This document shows positions 1-11,065 of a stretch of 64,000 nucleotides of DNA, one piece after another. The stretch is from Siphonodentalium dalli. Lineage: Eukaryota > Mollusca > Scaphopoda > Gadilida > Siphonodentaliidae. A program made the translations under genes and the position numbers. The number at the start of each line of letters is the position of its first letter. Position 1 is the stretch's first letter. A model generated the notes under the pieces. That model was not told the origin of the DNA, made no database searches, and saw only the letters and a list, made by a program, of their open reading frames with translations. The stretch lies in NCBI GenBank assembly GCA_032622095.1, contig CP136067.1, positions 45,055,549 to 45,119,548 of the forward strand, read 5' to 3'.

Positions 1-305
1 GTAGTAAATTTTATAATTATTATATCCAAATTGACAAAAAGCACCGTCATTCTTATATATTAATTAAATACAGTGACTCGATTGCGAAATAATTTTCGTT
101 AGTTTATCGCAGATAATTGCGTTCCGAATCGAGAGAAAAAATTTACAATTGTGCGTTGTTCAGACGATGTTTTCTATGAAGTGGTAAGGTAGATTTGTTT
201 GAAATTTTCGGCGATTTTACTAGAATGCTATATTCCTCCAGTTTGCATAGCGCCTGGATACCAACTTATCAGTTTCACGCACCCGAATAAGAACATAATA
301 TGCCT
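1..305 (+). repeat. TTAA-flanked dispersed element R1, cut by window edge
   Basis: Non-coding repeat of which two fuller copies lie at 22618-22982 (inverted) and 53351-53745. Shared stretches include TTTTCGTTAGTTTATCGC and GATGTTTTCTATG. The visible right end reads ATATGCC followed by TTAA (306-309), which matches the target-site tetranucleotide seen around the full copy. The left end lies outside the window. Probably a non-autonomous DNA element; no open frame of interest. Confidence 0.7.
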
Positions 306-310
306 TTAAG

Positions 311-487
311 TAGAATAAGCTCCGCGTGCATGTGACCTGATGGGCCCCAGTGCAGTCATGGTGCATACGAAGGAAGCGTGGTTTAAAACCACAAGATGTG
401 TTTTGTTATCACGGTTGAGTAGAATAAGCTGCGAGTGCATGTGACCTGGTGGGCCGAGTGCATGTGACCTGGTGGGCCGAGTGCATA
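311..487. repeat. Short tandem repeat, GTGCATGTGACCTGGTGGGCC type
   Basis: The words TAGAATAAGCT and GTGCATGTGACCTG(A/G)TGGGCC recur at about 311-350, 418-455 and 456-480. The last two units are directly adjacent and nearly identical. No coding content. Confidence 0.6.
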
Positions 488-504
488 CATATCATGGGGG
501 ATAA

Positions 505-612
505 CACTTATGGACACCCTGATTTTAAACATCGACGCCTTTAAATCCACCAACGTGTTGACCCTGATTTCAAATATCGACGCCTTAAAACCTACCACGT
601 GTTGACCCACAT
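505..612. repeat. Two-unit direct repeat, about 54 bp
   Basis: Two successive units share TGACCCTGATTT, AATATCGACGCCTT and CCACGTGTTGACCC. They are diverged by scattered substitutions. Nothing else is recognisable here. Confidence 0.6.
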
Positions 613-2337
613 CTGTACGCATAAAAAACTTTCATTGTATGCACCGTGAAATGTAGTGATTCCCCCGACAACACATGAAGCACCACTCGCACCACTTTAC
701 AACCACAAAAGAATAAAAACTTCATTTGTTTTGCAAATTGCCATCCAATGGTGCTTCAATCGATTTGGACCCAAGAGGCTATCAATGGTGATATCCCAAA
801 CAAAGGTTTTGTTTTGGTTTACCAGAACAGCGATGCCTATTAGTGATCCTCCCACATTTTAAAAGGCGTCACAGCATATCCTCCATATCATTGCTGACCG
901 GGATTCCCTTGTGATGTATTTGATATCAAAATCAATCTCGTGTTACTCGCGTCAGTTAATCACGCATTAAATCCCCCAGGGTGATCATCGGAAGATCTCA
1001 GTAATGCATTGTATACAGTACAATAATGAACATGATATGTAATAACGATGCTGTATTTTTACACCCAATATATGCACACTATTTCACAATCCACGACCTC
1101 ACTCAGTACATTTCTACTCGACATTTAAGGAATATAGCAACTAACTAGAAATATACAAGACATCGACCATTTGGGTGGATACACACATGCATGTCATTTC
1201 TGTATGTAAAATACATGTATTTTACATGGCCACACCAATAATTGACAACATCAATCACCTGCGCGCGAGCAGTTCATTGTTAACAGACCAAACAAGTGAG
1301 TAGTGGTAAGCGAAGTCAAACTGTCTGCTATCAGGACATTTAAGGCCAGTCCAAAACATGTCTTCTCTTACGGATGAGGAAATTAGTCAAGTCTGTGTGA
1401 TATCTGGCATTTTATTAATGCACGAATTCCAGTAGCGACATGTCTGGCATATACAGGCTTGATATAGAACATTTTCGACCATGATGCTTGTTTGGCGCTT
1501 GAAAGCTTCAAATCGCTAAGGGACTTGGTTGAATGTATCGGTCGGAATAATCTTGGCAAGAAGGTACAATATAATATGTTTTACTTAAATAGCTCAGAGT
1601 TAGCCACCCCCGCCTGGTATAGCTTTCGGGATCATATATAGATAGCCCCAAGTCGGGGATCATATATAGCCCCTGCATCGGGAAAATCCTGATCCACCAC
1701 TGCTATAAATTTCAAGAGAGGACTGGTAATCATTTAAATAGAACGTCCACCATATGGGTTATCCCACGAACAATTATTTTAAGTGGCCTGGCGACTCGGT
1801 CCAAGGTAGCGGAATCTCTACATTCCGACTAAATTGGAACTAGAACTCAGTGCGGTCAGCACGTCGGCAATGCTTGGGTTGTCAGTGGACACATATTACA
1901 TTGTCTGTATGATCCATGTAAAACGCCAAATACACGATAATTACAGAGATTACATGTATCCACCCTAACCCGAAAATATTTATCTATAAATACACCCTCC
2001 ATACATATTATCCATTTATATGCAACCATTATGTGATACATAATTATAAATCCGTGCATTGTGCAAGACAATTTGAGCTCCACCATAGCATCCATTTATC
2101 GTTAAGGAAGACAGTATGGCCTGACTATGCCACCTCCTCGAATATACAATAGAATATTTGTAAAAGTATGTATTAATGTGTGTATATTGAAATACAACAT
2201 CCTGTCCTATCCTACCATATACCCCTTCTGGTTCGTTGGCGTTCCGTGTGTTACTGTAACGAGGCCACGTTTAAGCACAGGCACTTTTGCATGCATTGAT
2301 CGGCTGGTGGGTGGCTCAACTTTGATCAGAATGTTCT
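613..2337. other. No gene or family recognised
   Basis: AT-rich sequence with stops in all frames at normal spacing. The only local structure noticed is a 24-bp perfect palindrome near 1203-1226 (ATGTAAAATACA and its complement) and a small direct repeat of GGGATCATATATAG around 1628-1670. Confidence 0.5.
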
Positions 2338-2810
2338 ATACGGTTGGAAATTTCATGCCTCACACAACATTGTTGGAAATTTTACACCACACATAGATTG
2401 TTCTCATTGTTTGATTTCCCAACCAACAACTAGTTGGGAATTTGTTGTTTTTAGACCAACAGCAGCATAATTTTCTATATTTAGTCCAACAGTAGGAAAC
2501 TTGAGGTACCGGTTGGATAAAATTCCAACCCAATTGTGTGGGTGCAAATGGGTGCAAACGTGGAAGTTTGGTCTTGTTCAGGAAGGAGGGGGTGCAGTTA
2601 GAATGTTTAAGGTGGAAAGTCACAACAGAAAGCCTCTAGCCACGTCGCAGATGCATGCATGTTTTACAGGTATAGCGTGTATTGTCCCCCAGTGTTTAAT
2701 GAACATGAACGTCAACCCGTTGGAAATTATAACCCCATTTGCTATACTTTAATGGAATGAAAATATCATGTACCTGTAAACGACTGGAGATTCATGAAAT
2801 TTGGCGAAAA
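2338..2810. repeat. Diverged repeat, inverted relative at 14100-14165
   Basis: GTTGGAAATTTCATGCCTCA and TTGTTGGAAATTTTACACCA at 2343-2395 reappear in reverse complement near 14110-14165, where GTGTGAAATTTCCAACTA and GACATTTCCAAC are read. The rest of the stretch shows several Y-TTCCAAC words but no clear boundary. Confidence 0.45.
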
Positions 2811-2986
2811 CCCTGTGCCTATGTATTATCTTATATGTGCGAGTATAGGGAGCCTCACACATATAAGAGAATACATTGACCTAACAATATTTAACTTGAC
2901 CTTGTAAGCCATGCACTGCATTCTCTAATAAATGCGAGGCGTCCTGTGGGAGACTCGCATATACATGAGGATGAACTGACACAGGC
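2811..2986. repeat. Two degenerate copies of the CCAATGCATTCTCTTATA hairpin module
   Basis: 2811-2884 and 2907-2986 each fold around a centre with arms resembling GTATTATCTTATATGTGCGAG and its complement. They are diverged relatives of the sharp hairpins at 7991, 8242, 55366, 55591, 62916 and 63203. The flanking words CCTGTGCC and GACCTAAC are also shared. They look like old decayed copies. Confidence 0.65.
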
Positions 2987-3118
2987 TCTCCAATGCTGCA
3001 CCAGCGCATCTCCCGCCATGAAAGGATTGAGGGGCTCGTGGGTCTGATCTAATTATGGTCTGGGATAGAAAACGTACTTATGGTTATTTTATTGTGTCAA
3101 ATCGCGCAGCAACTTTAA

Positions 3119-3470
3119 AGAAACGGGCGGCGTTCGTTGCAGAAATATTCATATCTGTTCAAATCGCCATCAACAGAAGGAATATTAAAATATATATAGT
3201 TTTGTTCATATGCCAAACATAATCAGCGCGTAAATAGTATATTGTCAAGACGTACGATGGTGTACGTAAACAAGAGCTGCTACAGAAGTTTTGTTTCTGT
3301 TTACATAACACAGCGCAATTATATTGGTTAATCACACACACATGATAAAAACGCTCTTTATTATTTCCATATCAGGAAAACAGTAACAAATAACGCTCTT
3401 TATGTTTACCATATCCGGATCTAAACAAAAGCCAGGTTCTGTCACGTTTATTGCTTTTGTTTACACATAA
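3119..3470 (+). mobile_element. Truncated copy of the 494-bp TTAA element (family H)
   Basis: Starts right after TTAA (3115-3118) and follows the full copy at 23693-24188 in reverse complement, including TATTCATATCTGTTCAAATC and GCTCTTTATGTTTACCATAT. Similarity stops near 3470, so about 140 bp of one end are missing. Contains two AACGCTCTTTAT words typical of the family. Confidence 0.75.
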
Positions 3471-3474
3471 CGTA

Positions 3475-3800
3475 GGTCTTAACTTTAAGATTATCTTAAG
3501 ACACCTCACACCAGTCTTAAAGTTAAGACCAAAGTTGAGACCATCTTAAGTTAAGACATTGGTCGTGAAACGCACTTATGACTGAAGTTTGAACTTATGA
3601 CCATCTTAAGTCCCAACTATGTCATAAGTTGCCTTCGTGAAACTTGGCCCAGTGTTTTAAATCGAGTTATCGATTAAACTTTTAATCAACTTGTTGATTA
3701 AATCCGAAACAGATATCCTCATTTGTCATTGTTGAGTATTCGTTACTCAACCACTGAATGTAAACAACTCAACAAATTATCTCTCAACGTGTTGAGTAGA
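3475..3800. repeat. Cluster of short inverted repeats
   Basis: GGTCTTAACTTTAAGA near 3475 is answered by GTCTTAAAGTTAAGACC near 3515, and TTAAGTTAAGAC follows. Further on, GAGTTATCGATTAAACTT and AATCAACTTGTTGATTAAAT fold locally. No element boundary or gene seen. Confidence 0.5.
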
Positions 3801-4038
3801 TAGTTTAGTCAACAAGATTTTCAGTGCGTTGGATCGTGGATCCGATCTAAACATGTTCTGCTAAATAAAACGTAGAAATTGTGGCTTTATGGTGTCAAAT
3901 CGGACTGGGCATCTTTAAGTATTTATAGTTTGAAGGGTCCAGTGATCCATGTCCGTTCTACTTGCTGTCAACTCGGATGTGCACTAGGGTACATGATCTT
4001 AACACTATCATGACGGGAGCTGCGCTGGTGCAACATTA

Positions 4039-4227
4039 AACATCATGTTCCAGTGCATGCTCTTATATATATGCTAGTCTCGCATATATAAAGGACCATC
4101 GTATATAAAAGATAACGCACTAGCTTACAAGGTCAGAGTAAATATAGTTAGGCCAATGTATTCTCTTATATGTGCGAGGCTCCCTAAGGGAGACTCGCAT
4201 ATATACGAGAATGCATTGGCACAGGGT
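4039..4227. repeat. Two hairpin-module copies, the second well preserved
   Basis: 4039-4130 is a decayed copy. 4150-4227 is a good palindrome: GGCCAATGTATTCTCTTATA on the left and GAGAATGCATTGGCACAGGG on the right, with centre near GCTCCCTAAGGGAG. The open frame across this hairpin is a palindrome artefact. Confidence 0.75.
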
Positions 4228-4619
4228 ATTCGCAAATGTTCAGGATTCCCAGGAAGGGTTAAAAATCGAAACAAGAAGATAGAAGTTCTGTTTCACAACA
4301 TCGATCATACAACCATAGCGATTTCTGACCATAAGGGTTATTGCTACACAAGTTCTGATCGAAGAAGGCCGGGCGATGAATCCAATAAATTGAAAATTAC
4401 GCAAACAGCGGTGTGTTTGCGCTTTCTTCGCCAGTGTCTAAATTGTCAATTATATAAAAAATATACCTCTGCTAGACATATACACTCGGACGTGTAATAC
4501 GTCGACAACAAGCCCCATGTCTATTGACAAGCATGCATTCCCACAACTTCAACCAACTTAACCCTGCATTCCTACAACTTCAACAAAAACCCTGTATGCG
4601 CAAAATACTAATTGACAAG

Positions 4620-4870
4620 TAGGTACCTTAGGAAATGTTCAGATAATAAATTGAACAAGCGGTCGTTTGTGAACTTATTATCAAACCATTTCCCTCCAAT
4701 AAATATGAATTCTTCTGCACTGTGCTGTCATTTTGGCTGTCGTCTGCTCCTCTATCCTTAAGATCCCTCCAAATGAATAATAGACCATTCCAATGTATAC
4801 TTTTATAACTGAGTTGGAGAATCCATTAAGTATAGAAACGGTTAAAATGTAATTTAAGTCCTTGTTTTAA
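4620..4870 (+). repeat. Dispersed repeat J, copy 1
   Basis: Family members at 6190-6440, 19140-19390, 32110-32400, 53745-53850, and 57815-57909 plus 59504-59670 share TGTTCAGATAATAA, a GTCGTCTGC word, AATAATAGACC and CCAATGTATAC. The right end here carries TATAGAAACGGTTAAA, whose complement resembles the left end of other copies, so the family probably has TIRs starting TTAACC. No coding capacity. Confidence 0.65.
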
Positions 4871-5410
4871 ACACTGGTCGCCCATACTGCAATTCTGCTA
4901 CATTATATGTGTATATCGACCCCTAACTAAATGAGACCTTCGACGCAGGACTTTTGAGAGTCAAATCATATGTATCTACGTTTTAGCTTTTTGTTAGCCG
5001 CCAGGACGTCCAAAAGTTGAGACAGTTGCCTGTTCCGCCCGTTCCAGCCAACTATATTCATGCTAGCGTGAAGTAACAAGTGACTGATTGCTTTCTAAAT
5101 TGGAAATTGCATAATTATGCAAGGTACTTGCTAATGGGGTGTACGTGTTGTGTCTAGTTATAATATTATGGTGAATTTGTTATGGAAATATATGATAATT
5201 GTTAACGTATAACTTGTTTTTATATAATGTATATATGTTTTGCGACGTTCCAGCTTAAATGTTGGCTTTCCAAATAACCAATCTGGCAAGATATACACTA
5301 CAGCATACACTAGGGGTGTAAACTGGGCGGGGTGATGTGACTACTGTACTCATTATATGCTCCAAAGGCTTTCTGTAAGGGATGATGAGATATACATATT
5401 TAGTAGTTAA

Positions 5411-5780
5411 AGGCTACTGTACACCAATTTCAATAAATTCCCGGTGACAATAACCGATTCGGAAAAAAGGAGAAAGAAACAAGAGTCATAAAGCGTCAAG
5501 TACTTTTATAGGGAGTGAGATTGTTCGATGGAAGAGATTGAATGCATCAATCGAAGCTGTGAGCAACGAAATTCCGGTTCTTCCTGAGACCTGCGTCTTC
5601 TCCGGTGAAGGTCCAAAACATGGCGCGTAGTTTGAAATCGTAATATTTTTCTTTCCAAGATCAATATTTTCTTCGCTAAATTAGGTTTATACGAAACTCA
5701 TATAACACGAACACAATCTAACTTGAAAGTTATATCAATGGGAGTAAAAAAAAATGCCCATCTCTGTGTACAGTACCCCT
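5411..5780. mobile_element. TTAA-flanked MITE, family G, copy 1
   Basis: TIRs AGGCTACTGTACACC at 5411 and GTGTACAGTACCCCT ending 5780, flanked by TTAA at 5407-5410 and 5781-5784. The same TIR type bounds 12652-12983 and 52770-53346. It is 370 bp with no transposase, so it would have to be moved in trans. TTAA duplication is typical of piggyBac-like enzymes, but the terminal AGG rather than CCC makes that assignment uncertain. Confidence 0.8.
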
Positions 5781-5794
5781 TTAATGATCGACTA

Positions 5795-6025
5795 TGATAA
5801 AGAGCGTTTCTTCAATATGCCCAACAGCGGTAATTATAAAGAGCGTTTCTACTTCGATATGCCCAAACCGCGGTAATTATAAAGGGCGGTTCTACTTAAA
5901 TATGCATGACATAGATAATTATATTATAAAGATCGTTTCTCCTTCAATATGCCTAATATGGTAATTATAAATAGCGTTTCTACTTCAATGAGCAAACAAG
6001 CGGAAATTACAAAGAGCATTTATAA
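5795..6025. repeat. Tandem repeat of about 50 bp with ATAAAGAGCG word
   Basis: Five diverged units of the form AAAGAGCGTTTCTACTTC, AATATGCCCAA and GGTAATTAT follow each other. The word AAAGAGCG also recurs in family H and at other sites in the window. Confidence 0.75.
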
Positions 6026-6189
6026 TTACAGTTTGTTAATTGTTACTTATTCCAGTCGTATCTTATATTGGTTGGTGTGGTGTGTAGTATGTGGGTGATG
6101 GATTACATTGGTAATAAGTACTTTTCATTCCTTTTATGCCCGATTGGCCGAAAATTGTCTTCGAAATACTTTGTATTAACCCTGTCTAT

Positions 6190-6425
6190 ACTAGACACGC
6201 ATTGACGTGTTGTTCGCTTAGTAAATTTCCAGATACAAAATTTGTGGAACTTAATATCTGAACATTTCCCACTAATGAATAAGAATCATTCAGAACCTGT
6301 GTAATATGTTCCCAGTCTGTCATCTACATGCTGATATTACCTGAGCATCTATGCAATTGAATGATATACCCTTCCAATGTATAATTGATTAACTGTGTGG
6401 GTGAATCAATTTAGTAAAGAGATAG
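6190..6425 (+). repeat. Dispersed repeat J, copy 2
   Basis: Shares AATATCTGAACATTTCCCAC, CTTCCAATGTATA and the closing GAATCAATTTAGTAAAGA with copies 1 and 3. Its end abuts the next repeat at the TTAA of 6426-6429. Confidence 0.55.
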
Positions 6426-6429
6426 TTAA

Positions 6430-6857
6430 AATCCGATTCGATGGTTTCCAACAACAATAACAACATTTTTTTTAAATGCCACTTCAGTTAGTAGAATCGA
6501 TTAACTGCCCAAAAATAATGCTAACCACAGTCAACTATGGTATAAATTTGCCCAAAACATGTTATTTATCAACATTTTGTTGAACGAAATTTTGCCGGTT
6601 TGACAAAGACACACAAAAAAGTCACTTGATTTTAGAGTTATCCATCTTCATCCGCAAATTGGTCCGAGACCGTCTTCTGGTCGACTTTTAGTGGGCCAAT
6701 AAAATATCGGTGGTGAAAAATTATAGATTTCAAAAATCTATATCCGATCACTCTGAGCTTTGATGGGTGGGTTCCTCGACTCGAATCTAATATATATTAC
6801 CACCCGAAGCCAAGGAAATAGTAATTTGCGAGCGTTATTTCGGATTATGCATCTTTA
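6430..6857. mobile_element. TTAA-flanked element, family M, copy 1
   Basis: Begins after TTAA (6426-6429) with AATCCGATTCGATGG followed by TTCCAACAACAA, and ends with CGGATTATGCATCT before TTAA. Diagnostic inner words are AATAATGCTAACCAC, GTTATTTATCAACATT and TTTAGAGTTATCCATCTTCA. Other copies are 11389-12257 (interrupted), 56210-57122 (carrying a gag fragment) and 60085-60383. No transposase. Confidence 0.65.
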
Positions 6858-7208
6858 AAGTCCAGTGGTGGTTGGGAGACTGTCATTATTCTAGCATTTC
6901 TTTCTTCCCGGTCCCAGGATAAAAATATGTCGATGAATATATGAATACATATACATCAATATCGACTCCATGTGACTTATTTATGTCTTGTAATTAAGAA
7001 AAACGGAAACCGATCGTTCTTCAATATGGAACAATAATGTGTTCCTGATATCGTGATATGAAGAGCGTTTATCCAAATGCTGTGCGAAAAATTGAAAACA
7101 CCCGACTTGGGCAAATTTTGACAAACTATCTAGAGTATGTTTTTCGTGTATTTATCGACATATATACCCCCCCCCCCCATTCCAATTTACATATGCATAA
7201 CTTTGAGG

Positions 7209-7620
7209 TTAAACTATGCTGATGATTTGAGAAGCTTTATTGCAGATAGAATTAACGTGTATATCGAATTTGAGTTTTTCGTCTACAATTATTCCAAGAT
7301 ATCTTTCTGACGTACTTACAATGATTGGTGGCATTTCGGGTTTATCAGTTATATGATATTCCATCCTTGGGCTATTGTGTCCAAAGAGAATTGCGTGATT
7401 TTTTTTCAGAATTAAAGGGAAGTTGCCAATCCAACGACCATTTGCTACTGCATCTATGTCGCTCTGAATATTTTCTCTTCTAGGATTCCCAACTAACTTC
7501 GTGTCGTCGGCAAATAATTCACAGAAGCAATGAACATCTTCTGGTAGATCGTTGATGAAAATAATGAATAAAATTGGACCTAGCAACTTCCCTGGGGCAC
7601 ACCACTGTATTCGCGATACA
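7209..7620 (-). pseudogene. Non-LTR retrotransposon reverse transcriptase fragment
   Basis: The minus strand encodes part of a reverse transcriptase that would copy element RNA at a nicked target. Visible in order are SGVPQGS, LLGPILFIIFINDLP and the catalytic FADDTKL motif (palm domain, two metal-binding aspartates), followed by a short thumb-like segment with YLGIIVDEKLKF. The SGVPQGS and LLGP parts lie in different frames, as if one T had been lost near 7585, and the finger and C-terminal parts are absent. It is a dead 5'- and 3'-truncated fragment, far below the roughly 900-1200 residues of a full ORF2. The combination fits jockey/CR1-like clades, but I cannot assign one. Confidence 0.85.
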
Positions 7621-7939
7621 TTGAATTCACGATGAATTTTTACAGCGCTCAGTATAATTGACCGCTGTTGCTCGTATCAAGTACCGCGGTAATAGCTGTG
7701 GCAAAACTTGTTAAGGAGGGTCAATTAATTAGAGCATAGCTGTGATTCAACAGTGCATGGTTCTAGATTTCCTTACATAAATGTGAATTCAACTGCGATA
7801 CTAATAGTCCTCTTCCTTCATCTCCCCAAAATGGAAAGCCTGATTCGTATGTCTCAGTTGATCGAAATTAGTATACATTCGGCCTGAAAAAATAGTGACG
7901 CTTCCTGTAACCCACCAAACCCAGTCCAGACATCACATT

Positions 7940-8362
7940 TGACCCGCCATATCAAAAGCAGTCGTAAGTCGGGATTTTTTTTTACCCTGTGCCAATGCAT
8001 TCTCTTATATATGCGAGTCGACCATAGGTCGCCTCGCATATATAAGAGAATGCATAGGCCTAACAAATTTTTATCATTTTTTTTAAATAAATGTTTCTTA
8101 CAATTTTTAGGACATAAAATAAAAAACATCCATATATAGAAGAGAGTCGTCTGCTCATGTTTGTCTGGGGCTCTGTATGGGTGAAATTATAAAATTGTTA
8201 AAGAATACAAGAAAAAATTATTAAAATTGTAAAAAATTCTTAGGCCAATGCATTCTCTTATATATGCGAGGCGACATATGGTCGACTCGCATATATAAGA
8301 GAATGCATTGGCACAGGGTAAAAAAAATCCCAACTTACGACTGGATTTGATATGGCGGGTCA
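7940..8362. mobile_element. Compound hairpin element, family N, copy 1
   Basis: Outer TIRs TGACCCGCCATATCAAA and its complement TTTGATATGGCGGGTCA, extended by CAGTCGTAAGTCGGGAT/ATCCCAACTTACGACTG. Inside each arm sits one copy of the hairpin module (7991-8062 and 8242-8319), so the element folds at two levels. A second copy, inverted, lies at 62867-63325 with the same middle (GTCTGGGGCTCTGTATGG). The target duplication is unclear. The three open frames over it are palindrome readings. Confidence 0.8.
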
Positions 8363-8839
8363 CATATTTGTTTTTAAGCGTGAGGGTGGTTTCGTAACTC
8401 ACGGATAGAGTTATGAATACATTTAGATATTCGTAGTTATAAATTCATGTGGTGCCAAAAAATTGCATCGCAACAACGACAACGATTGTAACAAACTCCA
8501 TACAGCGCCCTCTACGTTATCACTGCGATATAGCACTGCCACAAGGATGGTACTTTGCAGACGATAAATCTATTTTTACATATCTTGTTTTGACCACCAA
8601 ATTTGTTTTAAAGTTTGCAATAATGGTAATTATTTCGGTATTTATCAATATGAACTGAGCCAGACATAGACAATTTTAATCTTAAAACATAAGAACTAAA
8701 AACACGTAAGAAATCCTTACCAATTAATGTCCTTATGGCAGTGGTATCTCAGCGGAGCGATGGGAGACAACTCTTCCTGGAGTTTGCGATTGTAATTGTA
8801 AAAGTTCATGGATAATCGTTCGCAGTGAGATTTTCACTA

Positions 8840-9289
8840 GGTTACACTGGTGTAAATGTTTTCCATAGGCCTCAGTGCTAACGTTTTAGTGTATAGTATT
8901 GGCAATATAAATGTTGGGTCCAAAATTTTCTTTAAATCTGAAAAATTGACATTTTGGGAAACTTTTTACACAAAAAATCATGTCTGTCTAGCAGGGAATT
9001 CGCCTTTAAATCTTATGTTTTCGTAACTAGTGTCAGAACCGCATAAAAAAATACAGTCATATTTTAGACCACACCAAAAAATTCAAACTTCACCACAAAG
9101 GGTTAATTCCTGTGCCAATGGTTATTTTACCTATGGGAAATCATAGGGAAGAGGTGTGATAATTTTTGTATGTGAAAAGCACACAAGGCTATTGACCAAT
9201 AAGGGCCCAGTGTCTATTTTATTCTCTCCTATATATTCCTCCCGCATCCGCTAGATGTCACTCGGAACCTTATTTACACCAGTGTAACC
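8840..9289. mobile_element. 450-bp TIR element with 4-bp duplication
   Basis: Perfect 18-bp TIRs GGTTACACTGGTGTAAAT at 8840 and ATTTACACCAGTGTAACC ending 9289. Both ends are flanked directly by ACTA (8836-8839 and 9290-9293), which I read as a target duplication. No open frame with recognisable motifs, so non-autonomous. I cannot place the superfamily from a 4-bp duplication and this TIR. Confidence 0.7.
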
Positions 9290-9916
9290 ACTATGCACTA
9301 TCTACAATGTTCTTATTTTCATTAGTAATAACTCTCCAATGACAATATTTCACAGATCGAAACCATTGTTATGTAAACATTATTGTTACAATCAGAGTGG
9401 CATTGTTGATAATTGTCTAACTAGTCCAATAAGATATCATTTTTTTTATTATAAAAGGTCAAAGTATTGAAAAATATTCTAATAAAAATATTTAATTGAA
9501 CTTACTTCGCGATTAGAACTGCTTGTTGACAAATCACTAACAGTTCTGTTTACACAACAATGGTTTCAATATGCGTCATTTTGTTATTTGATTACTTTCA
9601 ATAATTGATATAGTTATTGCAAATAGAGCTACAATTGTATCAATCGACATACCACACAGAATGGTGAACTACCAACCCCTACATGGGCGGAGCTGACCTT
9701 CATATTTGGTTAATTTAACCCTCTGAAGTGTCGCGCATTTGCCTATCGGAAGTGGTTATATCAGCATATAAGAAAGTCATACCTCTCCCCACAAGATGGT
9801 ACAAATTCTCACCCCTCTTTGGATGTTGGAATATAAGCGAGATCACTGAGTCGTCGCCATAATGGATTAATCTCCAGCCCCCCCCCCCCCCAGTCCGCAG
9901 TTTAAGTGCTACATGT

Positions 9917-10059
9917 CAAAGTTCTGGAGGTGTTTTCCTTATATGGAACTTTTGAATATTCATGAATACATATATGGAATTCATGAATATTCAAAAGCGC
10001 CATATATAATCATGAATATTCAAAAGTTCCATATATGGAATGTACCTCCGAAACTTTGA
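9917..10059. repeat. Palindrome with about 50-bp arms
   Basis: CAAAGTTCTGGAGGTG and TGGAACTTTTGAATATTCAT on the left are answered by ATGAATATTCAAAAGTTCCA and TACCTCCGAAACTTTG on the right. An extra copy of the central ATGAATATTCAAAAG lies inside, so more than one fold is possible. Confidence 0.8.
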
Positions 10060-10060
10060 C

Positions 10061-10568
10061 CTGTATCACCGCGGAACAGGGGCTAGATGAATCCAAAATG
10101 GTCACGACTCTGTGATCTCGCTTATTGACCCAAAACCTGTCTTGTTATATATCACAAGGGTATTTACATGTATAGTATTAAAGAAACAACAAAAACCCTT
10201 CAGGCATATTGTTTTATGCCTTTACGAAACACGTAATTCATTGTTAGACGACAAAATAAGTTAGATTAATGTATAGCTATTTTGTTGTTCATACTTTTGT
10301 ATATGTTAATAAAGGCTATGGAGACCCAATAGTTAGTCACCTTTGACCCAATATTCAGTCACCTTTGACCCAATGTATTTCGTCTTACATGACTCAATTT
10401 TACTTAAAGGCTACTGGATATTAAATTAATGTTATAACCCAATTGCATTTGGTTACTTTATTGTTACATATTGGGTTAAACTCTGACTAAATATTGGGTT
10501 GAGAGTTAACTAATTAATTTTAACCCAATTTATTCATTTGCTCTGAATAATACTTGCCATGGTCACAG
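10061..10568 (+). repeat. Direct repeat unit, copy 1
   Basis: Starts CTGTATCACCGCGGAACAGG and ends CCATGGTCACAG. A second copy sits at 11410-11853. Both contain GAAACAACAAAAACCCTT and TGTTAATAAAGGCTATGGAG. The ends are weakly inverted (CTGTATCACC against GGTCACAG), so this may be a mobile unit. No coding content. Confidence 0.65.
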
Positions 10569-10861
10569 CCATTTCCAGCTGTTTTAAATTTTTCGCACGT
10601 AAAACAAGCGCTCTTTATTTCTGCCATATCCGGAATAGGTTATCACGAAACGCTCTTTTCTGTTCCATGCCATGAAAATGGCTGTTGTTTGTTTGGGACC
10701 CAAACACGTCTTCACAGTTATATTTTATATGACATCAGTGCGTCTTTCTGAGACATATAATGCTCATAAAGGTAGCTCAAGTATGTATCGACCTATTTCG
10801 ATACCGGGACAAAATTCAAAACCGAATTTTATTCGGTGTATTTTGTAGCGCAAACCGTCAT

Positions 10862-11065
10862 GTGGCTTTCAATCTGGGTACCTCTAAAACTGTATTTGGT
10901 GTTCTTCCAACAAACTAAATCCTGTAAGCACACAGGCTACAAAGTTATTTGAAGGACATTTTACCATGTATGGCACAATATTATAATTGGATACCTAAAA
11001 CTATGTTTGATGTTCTTCCAACAAACTAAATCCTGTAAGCACATAGGTGACAATTTATTTAAAAT
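10862..11065 (+). repeat. Two-unit direct repeat
   Basis: TTCTTCCAACAAACTAAATC followed by CTGTAAGCACA appears twice about 110 bp apart, preceded each time by a GGTACCT/GGATACCT plus AAAACT word. A partial third occurrence (GCGCAAACCGTCATG plus GGATACCTGAAACT) lies near 11778. Confidence 0.7.

Noticed and set aside
8738-8790. tRNA-like A-box GCAGTGGTATCTCAGCGG
   Set aside because: No B-box or cloverleaf follows at the expected distance, so no tRNA or SINE is supported.
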